Positions 1 through 5,585 of a stretch of 5,585 nucleotides of DNA are shown here, one piece after another (position 1 is the first letter of the stretch; each line of letters opens with the position of its first letter). Both the position numbers and the translations under genes were made by a program. The DNA lies in the NCBI GenBank assembly GCA_964369215.1, contig CAYJEZ010000141.1, positions 1 through 5,585 on the forward strand. Direction: 5' to 3'. The notes under the pieces were generated by a model. The model searched no databases. It saw nothing but the letters and a program-made list of their open reading frames with translations, and was not told where the DNA came from. The stretch comes from SIG603 sp964369215. Its GTDB lineage: Bacteria; Bacillota; Clostridia; Oscillospirales; Acutalibacteraceae.

Positions 1-1001
1 CCTTTTTGCTCTACTTTTACAAGTAAAGTGTCATCGTCACAATCTGCATGAATACTCAACACTTTTTGCATATTACCAGAGGTAGCCCCTTTGTTCCAAA
101 GCTCATTCCTAGAGCGACTATAAAACCAAGTGTAGCCTGTCTCTAAAGTTTTTCTTAAAGAGGTCTCATTCATATAAGCAAGCATTAAATTCTCGCCTGT
201 ACTCTCTTCTTGCACTATTGTAGGTAAAAGCTCGGCTTTTTTAAAGTATCTTTTTATCTCGTCTTCAAAATCTGCCCCAACATTAATTTTAGAAGACTTA
301 ATAATAGCTTCTTCTAAGTTTAAGTCACCAGTGTAAACGGCTTTTCCTGTAATTGCACCGTATAAGCCTAATGAGTGCAACTGCTCTATATCTTTAATGT
401 TTGACACTCCACCACTAGCAATAATATTACAGCTAACAGCCTTGTTTATTGTATCAAGCATTTCTAAGTTTGGCCCCTCTAATGTGCCGTCTTTAGATAT
501 ATCTGTAAAAATAATATAGCTTACCCCAGCTTGCTCCATCTCTTTTGCAAGCTCAATATAATCTACTTGGCTGTCGGCTACCCAACCCTCTGCCATTACT
601 TTTCCGTTTAAGGCGTCTATTCCTACAGCAATTTTTTTACCGTACTCTTTAACAGCCTCTTTTACAAAACTAGGATTATTTACAGCAGCCGAGCCTAAAA
701 TAACTCTATTTACCCCCATATTAACATAGAATTCAATGGCCTTCATATCTCTAATTCCGCCACCAATTTCAAGCTTCATATTTGTGTTTTTAAGCACACT
801 CTCAATAACAGAGCTATTCACTGGCACTTTCGCCTTAGCTCCGTCTAAATCTACCATGTGTATCCAATCAGAGCCCTGTTTCTCAAAACCCTTTGCCGTA
901 ATTATTGGGTCTTCTGCAACTTTATGAGCCGTTGCATAGTCTCCCTTTACAAGCCTTACACAGTTTCCGTCTTTAATATCTATAGCTGGTAAAATAATCA
1001 T
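1..1001 (-). CDS. hisA-hisI: HisA-HisI fusion: ProFAR isomerase joined in frame to phosphoribosyl-AMP cyclohydrolase (3' end cut by window edge)
   Basis: The frame opens at ATG 1001-999, 7 nt after a GGAGAG ribosome binding site, and runs 333 codons to the window edge without a stop. Residues 1-237 are a complete HisA (TIM barrel) that isomerises ProFAR to PRFAR: PAIDIKDG with catalytic Asp8, VDLDGA (50-55), GGGIR (80-84), GIDALNGKV with Asp129, TDISKDGT with Thr166/Asp171, ASGGVS (195-200) and GKAVYTG (219-225). TDISKDGT and GPN separate it from the paralogue HisF. From about residue 244 the protein is HisI, which hydrolyses phosphoribosyl-AMP to ProFAR: LLPTIVQEESTGENLMLAYM, TWFYSRSRNELWNKGATSGN, and DCDDDTLL, whose Asp320/322/324 and Cys321 match the family's Mg and Zn ligands. 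The remaining zinc cysteines would lie past base 1, where a HisE domain might also follow. The linker is only a few residues. I translated every codon across the join and found no frameshift or stop. Both domain identities are secure; the full protein length is unknown. Confidence 0.93.
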   Translation of the reverse strand, partial: MIILPAIDIKDGNCVRLVKGDYATAHKVAEDPIITAKGFEKQGSDWIHMVDLDGAKAKVPVNSSVIESVLKNTNMKLEIGGGIRDMKAIEFYVNMGVNRVILGSAAVNNPSFVKEAVKEYGKKIAVGIDALNGKVMAEGWVADSQVDYIELAKEMEQAGVSYIIFTDISKDGTLEGPNLEMLDTINKAVSCNIIASGGVSNIKDIEQLHSLGLYGAITGKAVYTGDLNLEEAIIKSSKINVGADFEDEIKRYFKKAELLPTIVQEESTGENLMLAYMNETSLRKTLETGYTWFYSRSRNELWNKGATSGNMQKVLSIHADCDDDTLLVKVEQK

Positions 1002-1021
1002 TTTAACTCTCCATTATTTTT

Positions 1022-1606
1022 TTAATATAAACTGCCTTTTGTAGAAGCTAACTCGCCATCATCTTTTAGCTTAACTGCTTGTTTCATTGCATAGGCAAAC
1101 GACTTAAACATCGCCTCTGTAATATGATGCGAGTTTTTTCCGTATTCACATTTAATATGCACACAAATACCACTGTTATCTGCAAAGGCTCTAAAAAACT
1201 CTTCTGTCATACAGCTATCGTAGTCTCCAATTCTCTCTTGAGGAAACTCTGCGCTAAACACAAGGTAGGGTCTTCCACAAATATCTACAGTGCAAAACCC
1301 TAAGCTCTCATCCATTGGAATAAATGACGTTCCAAAACGAGTTATAGGCGCACTACTCTCTAAAACTGCTTTAAATGCCTTACCTAAAACAATGCCTACA
1401 TCTTCTACAGTATGATGACAATCTACAAATAGGTCTCCTTGTACTTTTAGCTTTAAGCCAAAACCTCCGTGATGAGCAAAGCTATTAAGCATATGGTCAA
1501 AAAAGCCTACACCAGTGTTAATCTCAACTATTTTATCATCTAAGCTTAAAGTTAAATCTATTTCTGTCTCTTTTGTTTTTCTTGTTATTTGTGTTGTTCT
1601 GCCCAT
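1022..1606 (-). CDS. hisB: Imidazoleglycerol-phosphate dehydratase HisB
   Basis: This 194-residue protein has the normal length of monofunctional bacterial HisB, a Mn-dependent cytoplasmic dehydratase that converts imidazole glycerol phosphate to imidazole acetol phosphate (step 6). The family's metal-binding motifs are all present: GFFDHML with His38, AHHGG with His45/46, DCHHTVEDVG with His64/His65/Glu68, and NSHHITEAMFK with His160/His161/Glu164. The C-terminal STKGSL matches the usual STKG ending. There is no N-terminal phosphatase domain of the enterobacterial HisNB type, so histidinol-phosphate phosphatase must be a separate protein not seen here. The ATG at 1606-1604 lies 4 bp after the hisC stop, and an AGGGGTG ribosome binding site overlaps the end of hisC, which suggests translational coupling. 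The start MGRTTQITRKTKET is typical of the family. Confidence 0.97.
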   Translation of the reverse strand: MGRTTQITRKTKETEIDLTLSLDDKIVEINTGVGFFDHMLNSFAHHGGFGLKLKVQGDLFVDCHHTVEDVGIVLGKAFKAVLESSAPITRFGTSFIPMDESLGFCTVDICGRPYLVFSAEFPQERIGDYDSCMTEEFFRAFADNSGICVHIKCEYGKNSHHITEAMFKSFAYAMKQAVKLKDDGELASTKGSLY

Positions 1607-1610
1607 ACTA

Positions 1611-2315
1611 TCACCCCTTTTTAAGCTTAGTTAAAGCCTCTTTAATAAGCTTAGCTACCACTTCATTTTCTTCTTTATTTCCTGCTGTAACTCTTAAAAA
1701 ATCACCAAAACAACGTATTGATACTTTATTATTAAGCAAATACTCATACACTTCTTTTGACTTTTCATATCTAATTACAACAAAGTTAGTTTTGCTATCA
1801 AGCACAGTTATATCAAAGTCGTTCTCAAGTTTTTTNNNNNNNNNNNNNNNNNNNNNNNNNNNNNNNNNNNNNNNNNNNNNNNNNNNNNNNNNNNNNNNNN
1901 NNNNNNNNNNNNNNNNNNNNNNNNNNNNNNNNNNNTTTTTTACAACAATCTTTTCGCACTCGCTAATTTTACCATAAAACTCATACATAGAGAAGTCTTT
2001 CTCAAGCACTGCAAACTTCTCATTTTTCATTAAAAAGCCATTAAATATTACAGATATTAACTCGTCTGAGCCATTACCAGCTACAACATTCTCGTATTTT
2101 ACATCGTAAAACTTAGAGAATGCTTCGCACGCTTTTTTTGTAAGAGCGTCTGGGTATCTATTAAGAGGTATAGCATTAATTTTATCAAACACCTCTTTTT
2201 TAATACTCTCTGGCAAAGCTAAAAAGCTCTCGTTGGCGTCTAGTCTTATGTCGTACTCACCCTCTATTGGTGTGTATGGCTTAAGGTTTTTAATTTTTTC
2301 GTTAAGACTATACAT
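1611..2315 (-). CDS. hisC: Histidinol-phosphate aminotransferase HisC, interrupted by an assembly gap
   Basis: HisC is a PLP-dependent fold-type I aminotransferase that converts imidazole acetol phosphate plus glutamate to histidinol phosphate (step 7). The first 126 residues carry LDANES (25-30), NRYPD (52-56), the PLP-phosphate loop GNGSDE (80-85) and FSMYEFYG (108-115). After 100 Ns, the last roughly 75 residues carry DSKTNFVVIRY and FLRVTAGNKEEN, whose arginine corresponds to the substrate-carboxylate arginine of the family. As drawn the protein has 234 residues against about 350-360 for the family, so about 150 residues are missing. The missing part should contain the PNNPTG segment, the Asp and Tyr that hold PLP, and the Schiff-base lysine. 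Both halves share one frame, so I read this as an intact gene with an underestimated gap, not a pseudogene. The ATG overlaps the hisD stop (8 bp shared) and its AGGAAAG ribosome binding site is inside hisD. Confidence 0.93.
   Translation of the reverse strand: MYSLNEKIKNLKPYTPIEGEYDIRLDANESFLALPESIKKEVFDKINAIPLNRYPDALTKKACEAFSKFYDVKYENVVAGNGSDELISVIFNGFLMKNEKFAVLEKDFSMYEFYGKISECEKIVVKXXXXXXXXXXXXXXXXXXXXXXXXXXXXXXXXXXKKLENDFDITVLDSKTNFVVIRYEKSKEVYEYLLNNKVSIRCFGDFLRVTAGNKEENEVVAKLIKEALTKLKKG
1836..1935. other. 100-N assembly gap inside hisC
   Basis: Exactly 100 Ns, the usual placeholder for a scaffold gap of unknown size. Known bases on both sides end in six Ts on the plus strand (six As in the coding sense). 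Comparison with the normal HisC length suggests the real insert is nearer 450 nt than 100. Confidence 0.98.
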
Positions 2316-3600
2316 CTTCTTTCCTCACTTTTATAGAGTTCGCATGCGCTGTAAGTTGCTCTGTTTCTGCTAGTAAAATAATATCGTCAGCTGCATCTAA
2401 TAGCGCTTTTTTAGGGTAATAAATAAAGCTTGTTTTTTTAACAAAGCTGTCTACAGACAGTGGCGAGAAAAACCTTGCTGTACCACTTGTTGGTAAAACG
2501 TGGTTTGCACCTGCATAGTAGTCGCCTAAAGGCTCTGGCGAGTAGTCTCCTAAAAATATAGAGCCAGCGTTGTCTAGCTTTCCTATATACTCCATAGGGT
2601 TCTCACAGCATACCTCTAAGTGCTCTGGGGCTAGCTCGTTTGCAAACTCCACAGCCTCTTCCATATTTTCACACACAATAATTGCACCAAAATCTGCTAG
2701 GCTTTTTTCTATAATATCTTTTCTGCTAAGGTAGGCGCATTGTCTAATAATTTCTTCTTTTGTTTTAATAGCAACTTTTTCACAATCAGTAATTAATACA
2801 GAAGAAGCCATTATGTCATGCTCTGCTTGGCTCATAAGGTCTGCTGCTAAGTATTTTGGATTAGCATTTTTGTCTGCAATAACTAAAATCTCGCTAGGTC
2901 CTGCTATCATGTCAATGTCTACTGTGCCAAAAAGCAGTTTTTTAGCAGTAGCTACATAAATATTACCTGGACCCACAATTTTGTCTACTTTTGGAATTGT
3001 CTCTGTACCAAAAGCAAGTGCAGCAACAGACTGTGCACCGCCTATTAAGAACACTCTATCAACACCGGCAACCATGGCAGCCGCCATAATATCTGGGTTA
3101 ATTTTACCATTCATACCCGGTGGTGTAACCATAATTATCTCGTTAACCTCAGCAATTTTTGCTGGAATAACATTCATTAAAACTGTAGAAGGATAAGCCG
3201 CAGTACCACCCGGAACATATACGCCAACCTTGTCAAGACCTCTTACTCTTTGACCTGTAATAATGCCAGAGCTTTTTGTGTCTATTCTAGACTGTTGTTT
3301 TTGCCTTGTGTGATAATCATAAATATTTGCAGCTGCATTCTCTAATGCTTTTACAAATTTAGGGTCACTATCTTTAGCCAGCTTAACAATATCGTCTCTA
3401 TTAAGCTCTAAAACGTCTGGGCACCACTTATCAAACTTAAGTGTATATTCTCTAACGGCTTTATCGCCGTTCTCTTTAACATTATTAATTATATCTAAAA
3501 CAATTTTTTCAGCCTTAGTGTCGTTCTCGCCTATTCTTCCTTTTAGGTCGGCAATAAACGCTTCAAGCTCATTTTTATTTCCTTTAACTACCTTAATCAT
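2308..3600 (-). CDS. hisD: Histidinol dehydrogenase HisD
   Basis: HisD is a zinc-dependent, NAD-linked cytoplasmic enzyme that oxidises L-histidinol twice, through histidinal, to L-histidine (steps 9-10). At 430 residues it is full length. The family residues fall almost at E. coli numbering: zinc ligands Gln258 and His261 in SQAEHD, Asp360 in PLGDYYAGANHVLPT and His419 in EQLTAHANS; the catalytic pair Glu326/His327 is in ELAPEHLEV. Other signature stretches are VYVPGGTAAYPSTVLMN (127-143), GGAQSVAALAFGT (187-199), VGPGNIYVATAKK (209-221) and DMIAGPSEILVIAD (230-243). The ATG (3600-3598) follows directly on the hisG TAA, with AAGGAAGG about 12 nt upstream inside hisG. Its TAG stop (2310-2308) overlaps the start of hisC. 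No key residue is missing. Confidence 0.98.
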   Translation of the reverse strand: MIKVVKGNKNELEAFIADLKGRIGENDTKAEKIVLDIINNVKENGDKAVREYTLKFDKWCPDVLELNRDDIVKLAKDSDPKFVKALENAAANIYDYHTRQKQQSRIDTKSSGIITGQRVRGLDKVGVYVPGGTAAYPSTVLMNVIPAKIAEVNEIIMVTPPGMNGKINPDIMAAAMVAGVDRVFLIGGAQSVAALAFGTETIPKVDKIVGPGNIYVATAKKLLFGTVDIDMIAGPSEILVIADKNANPKYLAADLMSQAEHDIMASSVLITDCEKVAIKTKEEIIRQCAYLSRKDIIEKSLADFGAIIVCENMEEAVEFANELAPEHLEVCCENPMEYIGKLDNAGSIFLGDYSPEPLGDYYAGANHVLPTSGTARFFSPLSVDSFVKKTSFIYYPKKALLDAADDIILLAETEQLTAHANSIKVRKEDV

Positions 3601-4233
3601 TTATAAAACCATACCTTCCTTAATAAGCTCAACCAAAGTTTCTATCTCTTTCTTTTTCATTTTAACACTCGCCTCGTTAGCAATAAGCCTAGCAGATATT
3701 TTAGCTATCTCTTCTTTAACCTCAAGGCCATTCTCTTTTAAAGTAGAGCCTGTCTCTACTATATCAACTATTCCGTCTGAGAGCCCCACTAAAGGCGCAA
3801 GCTCTACAGAGCCCTCTATTTTTATTACTTTAATATCCATACATTTAGACTCAAAGTATTGTTTTGCAACGTTAGGGTATTTAGATGCAATTACTTTTTC
3901 TCTGTATCCACTGTAAAAGTCTTCTCCTACCTTGGCAGCTAAGGCAAATCTACATTTGCCAAAACCTAGGTCTAAAAGCTCGTAAAATTGACTGCCATTC
4001 TCCATAATTGTGTCTTTGCCTACAACTCCTAAGTCACAAACTCCGTTCTCAACATAGGTAATAACGTCTGCGGCTTTTGCTAAAATTAGCTCAATGCTTC
4101 CGTTATTTACAGGAAAAATAAGCTTTCTTCCTTTATTTTTAATGCTGTCGCACTCAATTCCACAGTTCTCAAATAACTCTATTGTATTTTTCTCTAATCT
4201 GCCTTTTGTAAGGGCAATTCTGAGTCCTTGCAT
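3601..4233 (-). CDS. hisG: ATP phosphoribosyltransferase catalytic subunit HisG, short form
   Basis: HisG condenses ATP and PRPP to phosphoribosyl-ATP, the first committed and feedback-controlled step. At 210 residues it is the short form (HisG-S), lacking the C-terminal regulatory domain of long HisG; short forms need HisZ for activity and histidine inhibition, and hisZ is the adjacent gene. Visible signatures are the N-terminal LRIALTKGRLEKNTIELF (4-21), DVITYVENGVCDLGVVGKD (56-74), and the PRPP-binding region with EGSVELAPLVGLSDGIVD (140-157) followed by IVETGSTLKENGL (158-170). The ATG abuts the hisZ TAA with no spacer, and a GAGAGGGTG ribosome binding site lies within the end of hisZ, so the two subunits are probably translated in a coupled way. 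Confidence 0.97.
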   Translation of the reverse strand: MQGLRIALTKGRLEKNTIELFENCGIECDSIKNKGRKLIFPVNNGSIELILAKAADVITYVENGVCDLGVVGKDTIMENGSQFYELLDLGFGKCRFALAAKVGEDFYSGYREKVIASKYPNVAKQYFESKCMDIKVIKIEGSVELAPLVGLSDGIVDIVETGSTLKENGLEVKEEIAKISARLIANEASVKMKKKEIETLVELIKEGMVL

Positions 4234-5409
4234 TTATTTCACCCTCTCTTCTGTAATTGTACTGCTTACATAAATAAGCTTTTTAATGCCTTTATCTTTA
4301 GCATAGCTACGAGCACTGTCTAAATCTTTACAAAAAGACATTTCACATACCAAATTATCATTTGTGCAATTCTCTGCTTGAATTAATGAATTAACCTCAT
4401 AGCCTTTATCGCAGTGAATAAGCACATCTGGCGATTGTAATTTTTGATTATTAAGTAAAATTCCAACAAGAGCATCTATATTTATTGCAAATCCAACAGC
4501 TGGCATATCTTCGCCAAATTTTGAAAGTAAATTGTCATATCGTCCACCGTCTAAAACTGCAATTCTATGCCCCTCTACAAAGGCTGTAAAAACAGCACCA
4601 GTGTAATAATCATTTTTTTGCACCATTGTTAAATCAAACATAATTTTATCTTTTAAACCTAAATCGCTTAAAGCTTTATATAGCTTTTTTAAATATTTAA
4701 GTATTTTAGCAGATTGCTCATCTACACAAAAAGAAGCCGCTTTTTCAAGCACTTCATCTGCACCAAAAAGAGAAGGTAGGTCACTTAAAATATCGGTATA
4801 TACAGACTTAGGAAGAGTTTTTACAATGTCGCTAATATTTGCAAAGTTTTTGCTTTGTAAATTAATACAAATCTCTTCTTTCACATTCTCGCTTACGTCT
4901 AACTTATCTATTAGAAGTTTAAAAAGTTTAGCGTGGCCTATCTCTATTCTAAAATCTAGCCCACAAGCACTTAAAGATTTCGCCGCCATAGTTATAACCT
5001 CTAAATCTGCTAAAAGTCCTGTAGCCCCCATTAGCTCTATTCCTGCTTGGGTAACTTCGTCACTTCTTCCTGTGTGCTCTGGCCTGTTTCTATATATTGC
5101 TTGATTGTAAAATAGCCTTACAGGAGATTTTATATTTTTAAGTCTAGTGGCTGTAAGCCTTGCTATAGGCAAAGTTAAATCCGGTCTAAAAGCTAAAAGT
5201 CTTCCGTTGTTGTCCATGCTTTTGTACATCTCAAATTGTGGTATAGCATCAAAAACGTCATAAAACTCTATACCTGGGCTTATAACCTCGTTGTATGAGT
5301 TTTTTAAGAAGACTTTTCTAATTTTTTTCTCTATATCTCTTCTTAATAGGCATTCTTCAAATAATATATCTTTTGTACCCTCAGGGGTTGTCATATTAAA
5401 TTTTTTCAT
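4234..5409 (-). CDS. hisZ: ATP phosphoribosyltransferase regulatory subunit HisZ (HisRS-like)
   Basis: HisZ is a paralogue of the catalytic core of histidyl-tRNA synthetase that has lost aminoacylation; it assembles with short HisG into the hetero-octameric ATP phosphoribosyltransferase and carries histidine feedback control. The 391-residue product begins with TTPEGTKDIL, the HisRS/HisZ opening. FRPDLTLPIARLTATRL (74-90) and the motif-2-like LFYNQAIYRNRPEHTGRSDE (99-118) followed by VTQAGIELMG (119-128) are characteristic; the TQAGIELMG form favours HisZ over true HisRS, as do the adjacent short hisG and the his operon context. YYTGAVFTAFVEG (268-280) and DGGRYDNLLSKFG (287-299) form the C-terminal half of the catalytic-like core. 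Residues from about 327 form a small extra region, and a complete HisRS anticodon-binding domain is not evident. It is the first gene behind the promoter. ATG 5409-5407 is preferred; AAAGGG upstream is about 13 nt away, which is rather far. The next in-frame Met6 has no visible ribosome binding site. Confidence 0.95.
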   Translation of the reverse strand: MKKFNMTTPEGTKDILFEECLLRRDIEKKIRKVFLKNSYNEVISPGIEFYDVFDAIPQFEMYKSMDNNGRLLAFRPDLTLPIARLTATRLKNIKSPVRLFYNQAIYRNRPEHTGRSDEVTQAGIELMGATGLLADLEVITMAAKSLSACGLDFRIEIGHAKLFKLLIDKLDVSENVKEEICINLQSKNFANISDIVKTLPKSVYTDILSDLPSLFGADEVLEKAASFCVDEQSAKILKYLKKLYKALSDLGLKDKIMFDLTMVQKNDYYTGAVFTAFVEGHRIAVLDGGRYDNLLSKFGEDMPAVGFAINIDALVGILLNNQKLQSPDVLIHCDKGYEVNSLIQAENCTNDNLVCEMSFCKDLDSARSYAKDKGIKKLIYVSSTITEERVK

Positions 5410-5458
5410 ATTGTAGGATTAACCCTTTCTTAACTTTATCGATTTATCATAGTAAATT
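5410..5458 (-). promoter_or_regulatory. hisZ: Short hisZ leader with ribosome binding site
   Basis: This is the predicted untranslated leader. It contains AAAGGG, about 13 nt before the hisZ ATG. The overlapping AGGG-UUAA-UCCU could fold into a four-pair hairpin (one G-U pair) that would cover part of the Shine-Dalgarno site. It is too short for a T-box, and I see no T-box consensus, histidine-rich leader peptide or intrinsic terminator in it. Confidence 0.5.
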
Positions 5459-5471
5459 ATTAGTATGATAA
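5444..5471. promoter_or_regulatory. Inverted repeat over the -10 and start site, probable repressor operator
   Basis: Perfect 8-bp arms TTATCATA (5444-5451) and TATGATAA (5464-5471) flank a 12-bp centre; after one mismatch, a further three positions also pair (TAA/TTA), giving 11 of 12 symmetric positions per half. The element covers the -10 hexamer and the expected transcription start, so a bound dimeric protein would block RNA polymerase. AT-rich DNA makes short dyads common, but this length and placement argue for function. The regulator is unknown; a TrpR-family HisR/YerC protein, linked to histidine genes in Gram-positive bacteria, is a guess. Confidence 0.6.
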
Positions 5472-5493
5472 CACACTAAAGTGACGTTGTCAA
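5465..5493 (-). promoter_or_regulatory. Housekeeping sigma-factor promoter of the his operon
   Basis: On the minus strand, TTGACA (5493-5488, perfect -35) is separated by 17 bp from TATCAT (5470-5465, one mismatch to TATAAT), and a TGT immediately before the -10 fits an extended TGn element. Transcription would start near 5458, leaving a leader of about 50 nt before hisZ. Spacing, orientation and location all agree, so this is a strong call from sequence alone; the start site itself is inferred. Confidence 0.88.
5474..5483. repeat. Small dyad CACT-AA-AGTG within the promoter spacer
   Basis: Four-base complementary arms around two bases lie between the -35 and -10 hexamers. It could be a second protein contact next to the larger dyad, but a repeat this short can arise by chance. 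Confidence 0.25.
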
Positions 5494-5585
5494 GACTTAA
5501 CTCTATTTAATCTCTTAAAAACTATCACTTTTATTACTATAGATACTGAAACAACGGCTAGCCACTAGGAACTAATCCGAACTCG
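5494..5585. other. Upstream flank with no recognised feature
   Basis: All frames on both strands carry stops within this stretch, and no terminator hairpin followed by a U-run is visible. On the minus strand the frame from 5584 reads eight codons to a TAG at 5560-5558, which might be the tail of an upstream gene, but it is too short to judge. Confidence 0.4.

Noticed and set aside
240..300. Possible frameshift or stop separating hisA from hisI
   Set aside because: Codon-by-codon translation on the minus strand reads straight through (…LNLEEAIIKSSKINVGADFE…), with no stop and no change of frame.
1573..1977. Plus-strand open frame running across the N gap
   Set aside because: It is antisense to hisC, hydrophobic low-complexity translation, contains the unknown bases and matches no family; it is a shadow of the minus-strand gene. 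The same applies to the other plus-strand frames at 736-927, 1079-1303, 2981-3196, 3518-3916 and 4826-5104.
1611..2315. hisC as a truncated pseudogene
   Set aside because: The shortness comes from the 100-N placeholder. Both flanks are well conserved HisC ends in a shared frame.
4234..5409. hisZ as a true histidyl-tRNA synthetase
   Set aside because: The VTQAGIELMG form, the lack of a clear full anticodon-binding domain and the adjacent short hisG identify it as HisZ.
5429..5502. Direct repeat CTTAACT at 5429-5435 and 5496-5502
   Set aside because: A seven-base repeat in AT-rich DNA is expected by chance and shows no spacing logic relative to the promoter.
5540..5585. Possible tRNA end, terminator or tail of an upstream gene at the right edge
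   Set aside because: The palindrome GGCTAGCC has no loop or following U-run, there is no T-arm consensus, and the only open frame is eight codons to the edge.
1..5585. A novel defence, mobile or RNA-based system
   Set aside because: Nearly all of the window is accounted for by recognisable histidine-biosynthesis genes; no repeats of array type, transposase, integrase, toxin-antitoxin pair or unassigned gene was seen.

Overview
The window is one histidine-biosynthesis operon, entirely on the minus strand and read from right to left: hisZ, hisG, hisD, hisC, hisB, then a hisA reading frame that continues without a stop into hisI and leaves the window at base 1. AT-rich coding sequence, purine-rich Shine-Dalgarno sites, a short-form HisG paired with the HisRS-like subunit HisZ, and a hisZGDCB order suggest a low-GC Gram-positive (Bacillota, probably class Clostridia). 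This placement is inferred from gene content and composition only.

Layout. Bases 5410-5585 hold the upstream region: a near-consensus promoter (TTGACA, 17 bp, TATCAT), a long inverted repeat over its -10 element, and a leader of only about 50 nt. hisZ (5409-4234), hisG (4233-3601) and hisD (3600-2308) abut as TAA-ATG with no spacer. hisC overlaps hisD by 8 bp and is interrupted by 100 Ns (1836-1935) that stand in for what I estimate to be about 450 nt, including the catalytic lysine region. hisB (1606-1022) starts 4 bp after hisC, and hisA-hisI (1001 to the edge) starts 20 bp after hisB. There is no gene-free stretch over 300 bases.

Pathway. HisZ/HisG make phosphoribosyl-ATP (step 1), the HisI domain opens the ring of phosphoribosyl-AMP (step 3), the HisA domain isomerises the product (step 4), HisB dehydrates imidazole glycerol phosphate (step 6), HisC transaminates (step 7) and HisD oxidises histidinol to histidine (steps 9-10). 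HisE, HisH, HisF and the histidinol-phosphate phosphatase are not seen and would have to lie past base 1 or elsewhere.

The most notable points are the in-frame HisA-HisI fusion, which joins two consecutive enzymes and skips the usual hisF slot, and the operator-like dyad on the promoter without any visible T-box or attenuator. Otherwise this is an ordinary core biosynthetic locus; I see no mobile element, CRISPR array, RNA gene or defence system.
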